From positions 5,476,001 to 5,540,000 of the forward strand of contig NZ_CP117445.1 of the NCBI RefSeq assembly GCF_030687715.1: DNA of 64,000 nt. Direction: 5' to 3'. Within the stretch, counting starts at the first letter, position 1, and each line of letters begins with the position of its first letter. The translations under genes were made by a program, and so were the position numbers. The notes under the pieces were generated by a model that was not told where the DNA came from, searched no databases, and saw only the letters and a list, made by a program, of their open reading frames with translations. Positions 25,216 through 35,612 of this stretch are shown in pieces. The stretch comes from Pseudomonas sp. FP2196. GTDB taxonomy: Bacteria > Pseudomonadota > Gammaproteobacteria > Pseudomonadales > Pseudomonadaceae.

Positions 25216-26670
25216 TTAGACTTCGTTAAGCTGTACGCTGAGCAGCTTTGCGATTGCTTCTCCATACGCCGGATCGGCTTTGTAGAAGTGCTGCAATTGA
25301 CGGTCGACTACGTCAGGCGAAACTCCGCTCATGGCGCCTGCGATGTTGCTGACCAGCAAGGCTCTCTGCTCGTCGTTCATCAGGCGAAACAGCGCACCGG
25401 CGTGGCTGTAGTAATCGGTGTCTTCGCGGTGATCGTAACGATCCGCTGCGCCGCTCAGGGCCAACGCAGGCTCAGCATAGTGCGGAGCTTGCTTTGGCGA
25501 TTCAACGTAGCTGTTCGGCTCGTAGTTAGGCGCCGCCCCACCGTTGCTGCCAAAGGCCATCGAGCCATCGCGCTGATAGGTATTCACCGGACTGCGCGGA
25601 GCATTCACCGGCAACTGCTGGTGATTGGTGCCAACACGATAGCGGTGGGCATCGGCATAAGCGAACACGCGACCTTGCAGCATGCGGTCTGGCGACAGAC
25701 CGACGCCTGGCACCATGTTGCTCGGGCCGAATGCAGCTTGTTCTACTTCGGCGAAGTAGTTCAGCGGGTTACGGTTCAGTTCCAGCTCACCGACTTCAAT
25801 CAGTGGAAACTCTTTCTGCGACCAGGTCTTGGTCACGTCGAAAGGGTTCTCGTAATGCGCCGCAGCCTGGGCTTCGGTCATGATCTGAATGCACACACGC
25901 CATTTCGGGAAATCACCGCGCTCGATCGCTTCGAACAGATCTCGCTGGGCGTAGTCCGGGTCGGTGCCTGCCAAACGCGCGGCATCTGCCGGCGCAAGGT
26001 TCTTGATCCCTTGTTTAGTCTTGTAGTGCCATTTCACCCAGTGACGCTCGCCTTTGGCGCTGATCAGGCTGTAGGTATGGCTACCGAAGCCATGCATGTG
26101 GCGGTAGCCATCAGGAATGCCGCGATCAGAGAACAGGATGGTGACCTGGTGCAATGCTTCCGGGGAGTGCGACCAGAAATCCCACATCATCTGCGCACTT
26201 TTCAGGTTGCTTTGCGGCAGGCGCTTTTGCGTGTGGATGAAGTCTGGAAACTTCAGCGGATCGCGAATGAAGAACACAGGCGTGTTGTTACCGACGATGT
26301 CCCAGTTGCCTTCCTCGGTGTAGAACTTCAGCGCAAAGCCACGCGGATCGCGCTCGGTATCAGCCGAACCACGCTCGCCCCCCACGGTGGAGAAGCGCAG
26401 GAAGGTTGGGGTCTGCTTGCCGACAGACTCAAAGAGCTTGGCGCTGGTGTACTCAGTGATATCGCGAGTAACGGTGAAAGTACCGTAAGCACCCGAGCCT
26501 TTGGCGTGCACACGGCGCTCAGGAATATTTTCACGGTTGAAGTGAGCAAGCTTCTCGATCAGGTGAAAATCGTCGAGCAGCAGCGGGCCACGCAGGCCGG
26601 CGGAGCGAGAATTCTGGTTATCGGCGACAGGTGCGCCACTGGCGGTCGTCAGCGTTTTGTTCTGGCTCAT
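25216..26670 (-). CDS. katA: Monofunctional catalase, small-subunit clade
   Basis: 484-residue heme catalase that decomposes hydrogen peroxide in the cytoplasm. Active-site His55 ([12 protein letters not shown]) and Asn128 ([11 protein letters not shown]) and the proximal heme ligand Tyr338 ([14 protein letters not shown]) are all present. The length fits clade 3 small-subunit enzymes and there is no flavodoxin-like C-terminal domain. It sits directly upstream of ftnA on the same strand with a terminator between, pairing peroxide removal with iron storage to limit Fenton chemistry. An OxyR-like site and promoter are described upstream. Confidence 0.96.
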   Translation of the reverse strand: MSQNKTLTTASGAPVADNQNSRSAGLRGPLLLDDFHLIEKLAHFNRENIPERRVHAKGSGAYGTFTVTRDITEYTSAKLFESVGKQTPTFLRFSTVGGERGSADTERDPRGFALKFYTEEGNWDIVGNNTPVFFIRDPLKFPDFIHTQKRLPQSNLKSAQMMWDFWSHSPEALHQVTILFSDRGIPDGYRHMHGFGSHTYSLISAKGERHWVKWHYKTKQGIKNLAPADAARLAGTDPDYAQRDLFEAIERGDFPKWRVCIQIMTEAQAAAHYENPFDVTKTWSQKEFPLIEVGELELNRNPLNYFAEVEQAAFGPSNMVPGVGLSPDRMLQGRVFAYADAHRYRVGTNHQQLPVNAPRSPVNTYQRDGSMAFGSNGGAAPNYEPNSYVESPKQAPHYAEPALALSGAADRYDHREDTDYYSHAGALFRLMNDEQRALLVSNIAGAMSGVSPDVVDRQLQHFYKADPAYGEAIAKLLSVQLNEV

Positions 26671-26725
26671 ATGGTCTTCATCCTCTGTCAGTCTTGGAAC
26701 TGCCGGCTAATCGGCCTGGTGGGAA

Positions 26726-26753
26726 GTATTAATCATCAATGTGACACCTACAA
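26726..26753 (-). promoter_or_regulatory. Candidate sigma70 promoter of katA
   Basis: On the minus strand TTGTAG, 16 bases, TAATAC, ending about 55 bases before the katA ATG. The match is moderate. Confidence 0.45.
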
Positions 26754-26790
26754 ATTCATTAGCTTGTAGACATCGATAGATAATTACTAA
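26754..26790 (-). promoter_or_regulatory. Candidate OxyR binding region before katA
   Basis: Contains ATAG-N7-CTAA (26776-26790), close to the ATAG-N7-CTAT half of the OxyR consensus. A weaker second half lies toward the -35, so the site would abut the katA -35 box as expected for an OxyR-activated promoter. The match is partial. Confidence 0.35.
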
Positions 26791-26865
26791 TTATGTTTCC
26801 CAGCACATAGTGACAACAGAACAATGTCAGAAGCTTGTACGAACCAATCATTTTCTTGCAGACAC

Positions 26866-26890
26866 AAAAAACCGGGCACTAGGCCCGGTT
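26866..26890 (-). terminator. Terminator of the alpha operon after rplQ
   Basis: Stem AACCGGGC/GCCCGGTT with a 5-base loop followed on the minus strand by TTTTTT. It closes the long ribosomal cluster. Confidence 0.9.
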
Positions 26891-26910
26891 CTTCGTTTCA
26901 GACTGACGTC

Positions 26911-27297
26911 TTACTCGGCGGATACAGCTTCGCCGGCAGTAGCACGATCAACCAACTCGACGTACGCCATAGGCGCGTTGTCGCCAGCGCGGAAACCGCA
27001 CTTGAGGATGCGCAGGTAGCCACCCTCACGGGTAGCGTAACGCTTGCCCAGGTCGTTGAAGAGCTTACCAACGATAGCTTTCGAACGAGTACGGTCGAAA
27101 GCCAGACGGCGGTTAGCCAGGCTGTCTGTCTTGGCCAAAGTGATCAGCGGCTCGGCAACGCGGCGCAGTTCTTTGGCTTTTGGCAGAGTAGTTTTGATCA
27201 GCTCGTGCTCGAACAGCGACACCGCCATGTTTTGGAACATGGCCTTGCGGTGCGAGCTGGTGCGGCTCAGGTGACGACCACTTTTACGATGACGCAT
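26911..27297 (-). CDS. rplQ: 50S ribosomal protein L17
   Basis: 128-residue large-subunit protein near the tunnel exit. It begins [20 protein letters not shown], the universal L17 start, and has the conserved [16 protein letters not shown] near residue 31. It is the last gene of the alpha operon, 42 bases after rpoA and followed by a strong terminator. The C-terminal tail is acidic. Confidence 0.97.
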
Positions 27298-27339
27298 GGT
27301 TCATTCCTTACCAAACACTACGTTCGGTGATTACGACGA

Positions 27340-28341
27340 TCAGGCAGTCGCCTTGTCGTCCTTCTTAAGACTTGCAGGCGGCCAGTTGTCGAGGCGCATG
27401 CCGAGGGACAGACCGCGGGAGGCCAGAACGTCCTTGATTTCAGTCAAGGATTTCTTGCCAAGGTTCGGAGTCTTCAACAGCTCTACTTCGGTACGCTGAA
27501 TCAGGTCGCCGATGTAGTAGATGTTTTCCGCCTTAAGGCAGTTAGCCGAACGTACAGTCAGTTCCAGATCGTCAACCGGGCGAAGCAGGATCGGATCGAT
27601 CTCGTCTTCCTGCTCGACAACCACTGGCTCACTGTCACCCTTGAGGTCGACGAACGCAGCCAACTGCTGTTGCAGAATGGTTGCAGCGCGGCGGATAGCC
27701 TCTTCAGGATCCAGAGTACCGTTGGTTTCCAGATCAATAACCAGCTTGTCCAGGTTGGTACGCTGCTCGACACGGGCGTTTTCCACCACGTATGCAATAC
27801 GGCGAACCGGGCTGAACGAAGAGTCAAGCTGCAAGCGACCGATGCTGCGGCTTTCGTCTTCATCGCTCTGACGCGAGTCGGCTGGTTCATAACCACGACC
27901 ACGAGCTACAGTGAGCTTCATGTTCAGGGCGCCGTTAGACGCCAGGTTAGCGATTACGTGATCGGGATTAACGATCTCGACATCATGATCCAGCTGAATA
28001 TCGGCAGCGGTAACCACCCCCGAACCCTTCTTCGACAAGGTCAGCGTAACTTCGTCACGACCGTGCAGCTTGATGGCCAGACCTTTAAGGTTCAACAGGA
28101 TTTCAATTACGTCTTCCTGTACACCTTCGATGGCGCTGTACTCGTGGAGCACACCGTCAATCTCGGCCTCGACTACTGCGCAGCCGGGCATTGAGGACAA
28201 CAGGATGCGTCGCAGCGCGTTGCCCAGGGTGTGGCCAAAACCACGCTCGAGAGGCTCGAGAGTGATCTTGGCGCGGGTTGGACTGACAACCTGCACATCA
28301 ATGTGGCGGGGTGTCAGGAACTCATTTACCGAAATCTGCAT
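27340..28341 (-). CDS. rpoA: RNA polymerase alpha subunit
   Basis: 333-residue alpha subunit. The N-terminal domain (about 1-235) dimerises and nucleates polymerase assembly ([26 protein letters not shown] near residue 30). The flexible linker is acidic. The C-terminal domain (about 250-325) that contacts UP elements and activators includes [14 protein letters not shown] and [21 protein letters not shown]. It lies between rpsD and rplQ in the alpha operon. Confidence 0.98.
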   Translation of the reverse strand: MQISVNEFLTPRHIDVQVVSPTRAKITLEPLERGFGHTLGNALRRILLSSMPGCAVVEAEIDGVLHEYSAIEGVQEDVIEILLNLKGLAIKLHGRDEVTLTLSKKGSGVVTAADIQLDHDVEIVNPDHVIANLASNGALNMKLTVARGRGYEPADSRQSDEDESRSIGRLQLDSSFSPVRRIAYVVENARVEQRTNLDKLVIDLETNGTLDPEEAIRRAATILQQQLAAFVDLKGDSEPVVVEQEDEIDPILLRPVDDLELTVRSANCLKAENIYYIGDLIQRTEVELLKTPNLGKKSLTEIKDVLASRGLSLGMRLDNWPPASLKKDDKATA

Positions 28342-28363
28342 GGATGCACCTATTTTCTAGCCC

Positions 28364-28984
28364 TTACTTGGAGTAGAGCTCGACAATCAGGCTTTCGTTG
28401 ATGTCGGCGGACAGATCACTGCGAGCAGGAACGTTCTTGAAAACGCCCGACTTCTTCTCAGTGTCTACTTCTACCCATTCTACGCGGCCACGTTGGGCAC
28501 ACAGATCGAGAGCTTGGACAATGCGAAGTTGGTTTTTTGCTTTCTCGCGAACTGCAACCACGTCACCAGCACGAACCTGATACGACGGAACGTTTACGGT
28601 CTGACCGTTAACGCTGATCGACTTGTGCGATACCAGCTGGCGGGATTCGGCACGAGTCGAACCAAAGCCCATACGGTATACAACGTTGTCCAGACGGCAT
28701 TCGAGCAGTTGCAGCAGGTTTTCACCGGTTGCACCTTTCTTGCCAGCAGCTTCTTTGTAGTAGCCGCTGAACTGACGCTCGAGAACGCCGTAGATACGAC
28801 GGACCTTCTGCTTTTCACGCAGTTGGGTGCCGTAATCGGACTGGCGACCGCGGCGTTGGCCGTGGATACCAGGTGCTGCTTCAATGTTGCACTTCGATTC
28901 GATCGCGCGCACGCCGCTCTTCAGGAAGAGATCGGTGCCTTCGCGACGAGCGAGTTTGCATTTTGGACCAATGTAACGAGCCAT
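28364..28984 (-). CDS. rpsD: 30S ribosomal protein S4
   Basis: 206-residue primary 16S-binding protein. Start [20 protein letters not shown]; the S4 RNA-binding domain is at about 95-160 ([28 protein letters not shown]). In E. coli S4 represses the alpha operon by binding a pseudoknot in the rpsM leader; I did not resolve such a structure here. It lies 18 bases after rpsK and 22 before rpoA. Confidence 0.97.
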   Translation of the reverse strand: MARYIGPKCKLARREGTDLFLKSGVRAIESKCNIEAAPGIHGQRRGRQSDYGTQLREKQKVRRIYGVLERQFSGYYKEAAGKKGATGENLLQLLECRLDNVVYRMGFGSTRAESRQLVSHKSISVNGQTVNVPSYQVRAGDVVAVREKAKNQLRIVQALDLCAQRGRVEWVEVDTEKKSGVFKNVPARSDLSADINESLIVELYSK

Positions 28985-29002
28985 TCTTTACAATCTCCTG
29001 GA

Positions 29003-29392
29003 TTACACGCGGCGCTTCTTCGGCGGACGGCACCCGTTGTGCGGGATTGGCGTCACGTCGGTGATGCTGGCGATCTTGTAGCCACAGCCGTTCAAAGCGC
29101 GGACTGCGGATTCACGACCTGGACCTGGACCTTTGACATTAACGTCGAGGTTTTTCAGGCCATATTCCAGCGCAGCTTGACCAGCACGTTCAGCAGCTAC
29201 TTGAGCAGCAAACGGGGTGGACTTGCGGGAACCGCGGAAACCCGAACCACCGGAGGTAGCCCAAGAAAGAGCGTTACCTTGACGGTCGGTAATGGTCACG
29301 ATGGTGTTGTTAAAAGATGCATGGATGTGGGCGATGCCATCAACCACTGTCTTTTTAACTTTTTTACGAGGACGAGCAGCAGGTTTTGCCAT
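29003..29392 (-). CDS. rpsK: 30S ribosomal protein S11
   Basis: 129-residue platform protein. The [28 protein letters not shown] segment near 13-40 and the C-terminal [18 protein letters not shown] are standard S11 signatures. Asn-Gly in HNGCRPP is the usual deamidation/isoaspartate site. It lies between rpsM and rpsD. Confidence 0.97.
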   Translation of the reverse strand: MAKPAARPRKKVKKTVVDGIAHIHASFNNTIVTITDRQGNALSWATSGGSGFRGSRKSTPFAAQVAAERAGQAALEYGLKNLDVNVKGPGPGRESAVRALNGCGYKIASITDVTPIPHNGCRPPKKRRV

Positions 29393-29422
29393 GATTAAAT
29401 TCCTGTCGATTCGCTGGGGCGA

Positions 29423-29779
29423 TTACTTGCGGATCGGCTTACGCGGACCTTTACGGGTACGCGCGTTGGTCTTGGTACGCTGACCGCGCACTGGAAGACC
29501 GCGACGATGACGCAGACCGCGATAGCAACCGAGGTCCATCAAGCGCTTGATTTTCATGTTGATTTCGCGACGCAGATCACCTTCAGTGGTGAACTTCGCC
29601 ACTTCGCCACGCAGCTGTTCAATTTGCTCGTCGCTCAGATCTTTGATCTTTGCTGCTGGGTTTACCCCAGTCACTGCACAGATCTTCTGTGCAGTAGTGC
29701 GACCAACACCATAGATGTAGGTCAGCGAGATAACAGTATGCTTGTTATCTGGAATGTTAACGCCTGCAATACGGGCCAT
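29423..29779 (-). CDS. rpsM: 30S ribosomal protein S13
   Basis: 118-residue head protein contacting the P-site tRNA and bridge B1. It begins [20 protein letters not shown] and ends with the basic tail [18 protein letters not shown]. It is the first gene of the alpha operon, with its own promoter at 29839-29867. Confidence 0.97.
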   Translation of the reverse strand: MARIAGVNIPDNKHTVISLTYIYGVGRTTAQKICAVTGVNPAAKIKDLSDEQIEQLRGEVAKFTTEGDLRREINMKIKRLMDLGCYRGLRHRRGLPVRGQRTKTNARTRKGPRKPIRK

Positions 29780-29838
29780 TCAGTGGGACTCCAATTGACA
29801 GCTACCTACGCCCCGGAAGCCAAGAAATAGGGCGCGAG

Positions 29839-29867
29839 ATAATATCGCTGTAATAACAAATAATCAA
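29839..29867 (-). promoter_or_regulatory. Promoter of the alpha operon (rpsM)
   Basis: Minus-strand TTGATT, 17-base spacer, TATTAT. The -35 directly abuts the hairpin that closes the spc operon, so the terminator and promoter share a junction. Confidence 0.75.
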
Positions 29868-29891
29868 CCCGGTAGCGCACTAGCTACCGGG
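29868..29891 (-). terminator. Hairpin at the end of the spc operon
   Basis: Stem CCCGGTAGC/GCTACCGGG with a 6-base loop, 19 bases after the rpmJ stop. The following minus-strand sequence is TTGATTATTTG, a weak U-tract, so termination may be partial. Confidence 0.6.
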
Positions 29892-29909
29892 CTTGAAGCA
29901 CAATCACAC

Positions 29910-30026
29910 TCAGCCTTGGCGCTGTTTGTGACGCGGTTCCGCGCTGCAAATTACTCGAACAACACCTTCGCGGCGAATAATCTTGCAGTTACGGCACAGC
30001 TTTTTCACCGATGCACGAACTTTCAT
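29910..30026 (-). CDS. rpmJ: 50S ribosomal protein L36, zinc-ribbon (C+) form
   Basis: 38-residue protein [10 protein letters not shown]... ending PRHKQRQG. The zinc ligands Cys11, Cys14, Cys27 and His33 are all present, so this is the zinc-binding C+ form; many pseudomonads keep a separate zinc-free paralogue for zinc starvation. It lies 27 bases after secY at the end of the spc operon. Confidence 0.95.
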
Positions 30027-30053
30027 CACCAACTCCTCGAACCTTATGGGTAC

Positions 30054-31382
30054 TCAGCGCAACATGCCGCTGCCGTAACCCTTCAGGTTGGCTTTCTTCA
30101 TCAGGGATTCGTACTGGTGCGAAACGAGGTGCGATTGTACTTGGGACATGAAGTCCATCACAACCACGACCACGATCAGCAACGAGGTCCCGCCAAGGTA
30201 GAACGGAACGTTTGCCGCAACCACCAGGAACTGGGGCAACAGACATACGGCCGTCATATATAGAGCACCGAACAGGGTCAAACGGGTCAGAACGCCATCA
30301 ATGTAGCGCGCCGACTGCTCGCCTGGACGGATGCCCGGAATAAAGGCACCGGACTTCTTCAGGTTTTCCGCTACGTCTTTCGGATTGAACATCAACGCCG
30401 TATAGAAGAAGCAGAAGAAAATAATCCCTGCACTAAACAGCAGAATATTCAACGGCTGACCAGGAGCGATCGACTGCGAGATGTCCTGCAACCAGCCCAT
30501 ACCTTCAGACTGACCGAACCAGGTACCCAACGAAGCCGGGAACAGCAAAATGCTGCTCGCGAAAATAGCCGGAATAACACCGGCCATGTTCACCTTCAGC
30601 GGCAAGTGGCTAGTCTGCGCAGCAAAGACCTTGCGGCCCTGCTGACGCTTGGCGTAGTGAACAGCAATACGACGCTGACCACGCTCAATGAACACCACAA
30701 AACCGATAATCGCTACTGCCAGCAAACCGATCGCAACCAGGGCAAAAATGTTGATATCACCCTGACGCGCAGACTCGAAAGACTGCCCGATCGCTCTCGG
30801 AAGACCGGCGACGATACCTGCGAAAATCAACATCGAGATACCGTTGCCAACACCACGCTCAGTAATCTGCTCACCCAGCCACATCATAAACATCGCACCA
30901 GCCACAAAAGTGGATACCGCGACGAAATGGAAGCCAAAGTCACCAGTGAACGATACGCCCTGCCCCGCCAGACCAATGGACATGCCAATTGCCTGAACGA
31001 GAGCGAGAACGACAGTGCCGTAGCGGGTGTACTGAGCAATCTTGCGACGCCCAGCTTCACCTTCCTTCTTCAACTGCTCCAGCTGCGGGCTGACGGCTGT
31101 CATCAGCTGCATGATGATCGATGCCGAAATGTACGGCATGATCCCCAGTGCAAAGATACTCATCCGCTCCAGCGCGCCGCCGGAGAACATGTTGAACAAG
31201 CTAAGAATGGTCCCCTCATTCTGTCGAAACAGTTCTGCGAGTCGGTCCGGGTTGATACCTGGAACCGGGATGTGTGCGCCTATTCGGTAGACGATAATCG
31301 CCAGGAACAGAAAACGCAGACGAGCCCAGAGTTCAGACATACCGCCTTTGCCGAGCGCAGAGAGAGCACCTTGCTTAGCCAT
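30054..31382 (-). CDS. secY: Preprotein translocase subunit SecY
   Basis: 442-residue channel subunit of the SecYEG translocon with ten transmembrane helices. Family segments include [13 protein letters not shown] near residue 38, the plug-region [24 protein letters not shown] near 67-90, and the C-terminal cytoplasmic loop region [13 protein letters not shown] near 345. It starts immediately after rplO with no gap. SecE of the same complex is encoded at 56784-57152. Confidence 0.98.
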   Translation of the reverse strand: MAKQGALSALGKGGMSELWARLRFLFLAIIVYRIGAHIPVPGINPDRLAELFRQNEGTILSLFNMFSGGALERMSIFALGIMPYISASIIMQLMTAVSPQLEQLKKEGEAGRRKIAQYTRYGTVVLALVQAIGMSIGLAGQGVSFTGDFGFHFVAVSTFVAGAMFMMWLGEQITERGVGNGISMLIFAGIVAGLPRAIGQSFESARQGDINIFALVAIGLLAVAIIGFVVFIERGQRRIAVHYAKRQQGRKVFAAQTSHLPLKVNMAGVIPAIFASSILLFPASLGTWFGQSEGMGWLQDISQSIAPGQPLNILLFSAGIIFFCFFYTALMFNPKDVAENLKKSGAFIPGIRPGEQSARYIDGVLTRLTLFGALYMTAVCLLPQFLVVAANVPFYLGGTSLLIVVVVVMDFMSQVQSHLVSHQYESLMKKANLKGYGSGMLR

Positions 31383-31820
31383 TTATTCCTCGAACTTGCC
31401 GCCAGCTGCTTCGATAGCCGCACGCGCACCTTTGGTGGCGCCGATTCCCTTGCCGATAGTGACAGCGCGAGTCACTTCACCGGACAGCATGATTTTCACA
31501 CGCTGTACGTTGACGTTGATCACGTTGGCATCTTTCAGGGACTGCACGGTGACGATGTCGCCTTCCACTTTAGCCAGCTCGGACAGACGCACTTCTGCGC
31601 GGTCCATGGCTTTCAGGGAAACGAAACCGAACTTCGGCAGGCGACGATGCAGCGGCTGTTGACCGCCTTCAAAGCCTGGAGCGATGGTGCCACCGGAGCG
31701 GGAGGTCTGACCTTTGTGACCACGGCCACCAGTCTTACCCAAACCGCTACCGATACCACGGCCCGGACGATGCTTTTCGCGACGGGAACCCGGCGCTGGA
31801 CTCAGATCATTGAGTTTCAT
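31383..31820 (-). CDS. rplO: 50S ribosomal protein L15
   Basis: 145-residue late-assembly protein. The N-terminal Gly/Arg-rich extension ([20 protein letters not shown]) reaches into the 23S core, and the C-terminal globular domain ends [15 protein letters not shown]. It lies 3 bases after rpmD and abuts secY. Confidence 0.97.
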   Translation of the reverse strand: MKLNDLSPAPGSRREKHRPGRGIGSGLGKTGGRGHKGQTSRSGGTIAPGFEGGQQPLHRRLPKFGFVSLKAMDRAEVRLSELAKVEGDIVTVQSLKDANVINVNVQRVKIMLSGEVTRAVTIGKGIGATKGARAAIEAAGGKFEE

Positions 31821-31823
31821 CGA

Positions 31824-32000
31824 TTAACCCTCGACACGCAGCATGTAGTAAGCCTTGTTGATCATCCCGCGATTCTCGGGAGTATCCTGGACTTCTACAG
31901 TGTGACCGATGCGACGCAGACCCAGACCCTTAACGCACAATTTGTGGTTAGGGATGCGGCCGGTCATGCTTTTGATCAGCGTTACTTTAACGGTAGCCAT
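31824..32000 (-). CDS. rpmD: 50S ribosomal protein L30
   Basis: 58-residue protein starting [20 protein letters not shown] and ending [13 protein letters not shown]. It is a compact L30 with the conserved [23 protein letters not shown] core. It lies 2 bases after rpsE and 3 before rplO. Confidence 0.95.
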
Positions 32001-32002
32001 GA

Positions 32003-32503
32003 TCAGAAGATCTCCTTGACAGTCAGGCCACGCTTTGCAGCGATGGACTCAGGAGATTGCATGGCTTTCAGACCCTTGAAAGTGGCGTGAACCACGTTTA
32101 CCGGGTTAGTCGAGCCGTAGCACTTGGCCAGAACGTTCTGAACGCCAGCAACTTCAAGGACAGCACGCATAGCGCCGCCAGCGATGATACCGGTACCTTC
32201 AGAAGCAGGCTGCATGTACACCTTCGAAGCGCCGTGAGCGGACTTCATTGCGTACTGCAGAGTTGTGCCGTTCAGGTCAACTTGAATCATGTTGCGGCGA
32301 GCAGCTTCCATTGCCTTCTGGATCGCAGCAGGCACTTCACGCGACTTGCCACGGCCGAAGCCAACACGCCCTTTACCATCACCAACCACGGTCAACGCGG
32401 TGAAAGTGAAGATACGGCCGCCTTTAACGGTTTTGGCTACGCGGTTAACTTGAACCAGCTTCTCGATGTAGCCTTCGTCGCGCTTTTGGTCGTTATTTGA
32501 CAT
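32003..32503 (-). CDS. rpsE: 30S ribosomal protein S5
   Basis: 166-residue protein at the mRNA entry region, important for accuracy. The double-stranded RNA-binding domain lies at about 10-75 ([40 protein letters not shown]). The segment [10 protein letters not shown], where spectinomycin-resistance changes occur in other species, reads as wild type. Confidence 0.97.
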
Positions 32504-32506
32504 AAC

Positions 32507-32857
32507 TTAGAACTCCAGCCCAGCTTCACGAGCAGCATCAGCCAGCGCTTTAACGCGGCCGTGGTACTTGAAGCCAGAGCGGTCGAAAGCCACTTGCGAG
32601 ACGCCAGCGGCCTTAGCACGCGTAGCGACCAGCTGGCCAACCTTTGTGGCCGCGTCGATGTTGCCAGTGGCACCATCACGCAGTTCTTTATCCAAAGTCG
32701 AGGCGCTTGCCAGGACTTTGTTGCCGTCGGCCGAGATGACCTGGGCGTAGATGTGCTGCGAAGAGCGGAACACACAGAGACGCACGACTTCGAGTTCGTG
32801 CATTTTCAGGCGTGCTTTGCGAGCGCGACGCAGTCGAGTAACTTTTTTGTCGGTCAT
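32507..32857 (-). CDS. rplR: 50S ribosomal protein L18
   Basis: 116-residue 5S rRNA-binding protein. Basic start [16 protein letters not shown], then [28 protein letters not shown], and the C-terminal [26 protein letters not shown]. It lies 3 bases before rpsE in the spc operon. Confidence 0.97.
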   Translation of the reverse strand: MTDKKVTRLRRARKARLKMHELEVVRLCVFRSSQHIYAQVISADGNKVLASASTLDKELRDGATGNIDAATKVGQLVATRAKAAGVSQVAFDRSGFKYHGRVKALADAAREAGLEF

Positions 32858-32867
32858 TTGCTATGCC

Positions 32868-33401
32868 CTACTTCTTCTTGGCTTCTTTACGACGGACGAC
32901 TTCGTCCGCGTAGCGCACACCTTTGCCTTTGTACGGCTCTGGTGGACGGAAGTCGCGGATCTCGGCGGCCACTTGACCTACCAGCTGCTTGTCGATGCCC
33001 TTGATCAGGATATCGGTCTGGCTAGGAGTCTCAGCGGTGATGCCTTCCGGCAGTTCGTAATCCACTGGGTGCGAGAAGCCAAGAGCCAGGTTCAAAACCT
33101 GACCTTTTGCTTGCGCTTTGTAACCAACACCGACCAGCTGGAGCTTGCGCTCGAAGCCTTGGCTTACGCCTTGGACCATGTTGTTTACCAACGCACGCGT
33201 GGTACCGGCCATTGCGCGAGTCTGTTGATCGCCATTGCGAGCAGCAAAACGCAGCTCACCAGCTTCTTCAACAATCTCAACGGACGAATGGATGTTCAGT
33301 TCAAGAGTACCCTTGGCACCCTTCACCGAAAGCTGTTGGCCTGCGAATTTTACTTCGACACCGGCTGGCAGCTTAACGGGGTTCTTAGCGACGCGAGACA
33401 T
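32868..33401 (-). CDS. rplF: 50S ribosomal protein L6
   Basis: 177-residue protein near the factor-binding site. Start [17 protein letters not shown]; the C-terminal L6 signature is [24 protein letters not shown]. Two repeated alpha/beta domains are evident. It lies between rpsH and rplR. Confidence 0.97.
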   Translation of the reverse strand: MSRVAKNPVKLPAGVEVKFAGQQLSVKGAKGTLELNIHSSVEIVEEAGELRFAARNGDQQTRAMAGTTRALVNNMVQGVSQGFERKLQLVGVGYKAQAKGQVLNLALGFSHPVDYELPEGITAETPSQTDILIKGIDKQLVGQVAAEIRDFRPPEPYKGKGVRYADEVVRRKEAKKK

Positions 33402-33413
33402 GCTTATCCCCCC

Positions 33414-33806
33414 TTAGAACACAGTGCAAAGAACTTCGCCGCCGACACCGGCAGCGCGCGCAGCACGATCCGTCATCACACCTTTGTTGGTGGAGACGAT
33501 AGACACGCCAAGACCGCCACGAACTTTCGGCAGATCTTCAACGGACTTGTACTGACGCAGGCCTGGACGACTAACGCGCTTCACTTCTTCGATAACCGGA
33601 CGGCCTTCGAAGTACTTCAGCGAGATGGACAACGACGGCTTAGCGTCGGTGGTGATCTGAAAATCCGCGATGTAACCTTCGTCCTTCAGGACTTTTGCTA
33701 CAGCCACCTTCAGCGTGGAAGACGGCATGCTTACGACAGACTTTTCAGCCATCTGGGCATTACGGATTCGAGTTAGCATGTCCGCTAACGGGTCCTGCAT
33801 ACTCAT
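33414..33806 (-). CDS. rpsH: 30S ribosomal protein S8
   Basis: 130-residue primary 16S-binding protein. Start [20 protein letters not shown]; the C-terminal signature [33 protein letters not shown] is complete. In E. coli S8 is the spc operon repressor. It follows an unusual 209-base gap after rpsN that carries hairpins and an internal promoter. Confidence 0.97.
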   Translation of the reverse strand: MSMQDPLADMLTRIRNAQMAEKSVVSMPSSTLKVAVAKVLKDEGYIADFQITTDAKPSLSISLKYFEGRPVIEEVKRVSRPGLRQYKSVEDLPKVRGGLGVSIVSTNKGVMTDRAARAAGVGGEVLCTVF

Positions 33807-33904
33807 GGGCTAGACGCTCCTAATACAGAAAAATTAGCCTTGCGGCTACTACTTGTCGCCGAGAACTTCCGGGCATGAAAAACACGGGCTCAGGCGAGCC
33901 GGTC

Positions 33905-33933
33905 ATTCTAGACACACCCCAGAAATGAATCAA
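33905..33933 (-). promoter_or_regulatory. Internal promoter before rpsH in the spc operon
   Basis: Minus-strand TTGATT, 17-base spacer, TAGAAT. The -35 lies inside the downstream arm of the hairpin at 33927-33954. It would allow rpsH and later genes to be transcribed independently of rplN-rpsN. Confidence 0.65.
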
Positions 33934-33954
33934 GCCCCAAAAGGGGCTTGATTC
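33927..33954 (-). other. Strong hairpin between rpsN and rpsH
   Basis: Twelve-base perfect arms GAATCAAGCCCC/GGGGCTTGATTC with loop AAAA. No U-tract follows on the minus strand, so it looks like a processing, stability or partial termination element rather than a full terminator. Confidence 0.7.
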
Positions 33955-33969
33955 AAATTCAAGGCCACC

Positions 33970-33999
33970 GATGGTCAGGTTCTTGCAAACCCGACCATC
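33970..33999 (-). other. Second hairpin between rpsN and rpsH
   Basis: Arms GATGGTC/GACCATC with a 16-base interval that can pair further (AGG...CCC). It lies just after the rpsN stop. Confidence 0.5.
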
Positions 34000-34015
34000 A
34001 AGGCTTTGACAACGA

Positions 34016-34321
34016 TTACCAGCTGGCTTTAACCAGACCTGGAACGTCACCACGCATTGCAGCTTCACGCAGCTTGTTACGGCCAAGGCCGAACTTGCGG
34101 TAAACGCCGTGCGGACGACCAGTCAGGCGGCAACGGTTACGCATGCGCGAAGCGCTTGCGTCACGTGGTTGCTTCTGCAGGGCTACGGTAGCTTCCCAAC
34201 GCGCTTCTGGACTTGCGTTCAGATCGACGATGATAGCTTTCAGCGCTGCACGCTTGGTGGCGTACTTGGCAACGGTGAGCTGACGCTTCAGCTCACGGTT
34301 TTTCATGCTCTTCTTGGCCAT
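34016..34321 (-). CDS. rpsN: 30S ribosomal protein S14, zinc-independent (C-) form
   Basis: 101-residue S14 starting [20 protein letters not shown] and ending [12 protein letters not shown]. The zinc-binding CxxC pairs of the short form are absent (the region reads [21 protein letters not shown] with one Cys), so this is the long C- type. The start at 34321 follows the family; longer frames upstream have no support. It is the last gene before the 209-base gap. Confidence 0.96.
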
Positions 34322-34334
34322 TTTCCTACTCCAA

Positions 34335-34874
34335 TCAGTTGCGGAACGGGAATTTGAAAGCACGCAGCAGAGCGCGGCCTTCATCATCGTTCTTGGCAGT
34401 GGTGGTCAGGGTAATGTCCAGACCGCGGAGAGCATCGATCTTGTCGTAATCGATTTCCGGGAAAATGATCTGCTCTTTCACGCCCATGCTGTAGTTACCA
34501 CGACCATCGAAGGACTTGGCATTCAGGCCGCGGAAGTCGCGAACCCGAGGCAGGGAGATCGACAGCAGACGATCCAGGAACTCGTACATACGCTCGCGGC
34601 GCAGAGTCACTTTGACGCCGATCGGCCATCCTTCGCGGACTTTGAAGCCAGCGATGGATTTACGAGCGTAGGTCACAACGACTTTCTGGCCGGTGATCTT
34701 TTCCAGGTCAGCAACAGCGTGCTCGATGACTTTTTTGTCGCCGATCGCTTCGCCCAGACCCATGTTCAGGGTGATCTTGGTAACGCGCGGAACTTCCATC
34801 ACGTTCGAAAGCTTAAGTTCTTCCTTAAGTTTCGGAGCGATTTCCTTCCGGTAAATCTCTTTTAGTCGTGCCAT
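34335..34874 (-). CDS. rplE: 50S ribosomal protein L5
   Basis: 179-residue 5S rRNA- and P-tRNA-contacting protein. Start [20 protein letters not shown]; conserved [21 protein letters not shown] near residue 34 and [23 protein letters not shown] near 130-155. It lies between rplX and rpsN. Confidence 0.97.
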
Positions 34875-34894
34875 GGTCTTCTACCTAGCAGTGT

Positions 34895-35209
34895 TCAAGC
34901 ATCAACCGCTTTTTGGGTCGACTTGAAGACACGAATTTTTTTACCGTCTTCTACTTTGAAACCAACGCGGTCAGCCTTGTTGGTTTCGCCATTGAAGATG
35001 GCGACGTTAGAAGCGTGCAGTGGCGCTTCTTTCTCGACGATACCGCCTTGTACGCCCGACATCGGGTTAGGCTTGGTATGACGCTTGACCAGGTTCAGAC
35101 CACCAACAACCAGACGGTTGTCAGCAAGAACCTTCAGCACCTTACCGCGCTTACCTTTGTCTTTGCCGGCGATCACGATGATCTCGTCGTCACGACGAAT
35201 CTTTTGCAT
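34895..35209 (-). CDS. rplX: 50S ribosomal protein L24
   Basis: 104-residue assembly-initiator protein with a KOW motif ([21 protein letters not shown] near residues 7-27). Conserved [34 protein letters not shown] follows. It lies 11 bases after rplN. Confidence 0.97.
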   Translation of the reverse strand: MQKIRRDDEIIVIAGKDKGKRGKVLKVLADNRLVVGGLNLVKRHTKPNPMSGVQGGIVEKEAPLHASNVAIFNGETNKADRVGFKVEDGKKIRVFKSTQKAVDA

Positions 35210-35220
35210 GTCGGATCTCC

Positions 35221-35589
35221 TTACAGCACTTCTGGGGCGAGCGAGACGATCTTCATGAACTTCTCAGTACGAAGTTCACGGGTCACTGGCCCAAAGATAC
35301 GGGTGCCGATCGGCTCTTGCTTGTTGTTCAGAAGAACAGCAGCGTTGCCATCAAAGCGGATAATGGAGCCATCAGCACGACGTACGCCGTGACGAGTGCG
35401 GACTACAACAGCAGTCATCACTTGGCCTTTTTTCACTTTACCGCGAGGAATTGCTTCCTTGACGGTAACTTTGATGATGTCACCGATACCAGCGTAACGA
35501 CGATGGGAGCCACCCAGCACCTTGATGCACATAACACGGCGAGCGCCGCTGTTATCGGCCACATCGAGCATGGATTGAGTCTGAATCAT
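35221..35589 (-). CDS. rplN: 50S ribosomal protein L14
   Basis: 122-residue intersubunit protein. Start [27 protein letters not shown]; the signature [20 protein letters not shown] is near 72-91. It is the first gene of the E. coli-type spc set, 23 bases after rpsQ, and no separate promoter is evident, so it is probably continuous with S10 transcription. Confidence 0.97.
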   Translation of the reverse strand: MIQTQSMLDVADNSGARRVMCIKVLGGSHRRYAGIGDIIKVTVKEAIPRGKVKKGQVMTAVVVRTRHGVRRADGSIIRFDGNAAVLLNNKQEPIGTRIFGPVTRELRTEKFMKIVSLAPEVL

Positions 35590-35612
35590 ATAATTTCTCC
35601 GACCCCTAGCCC

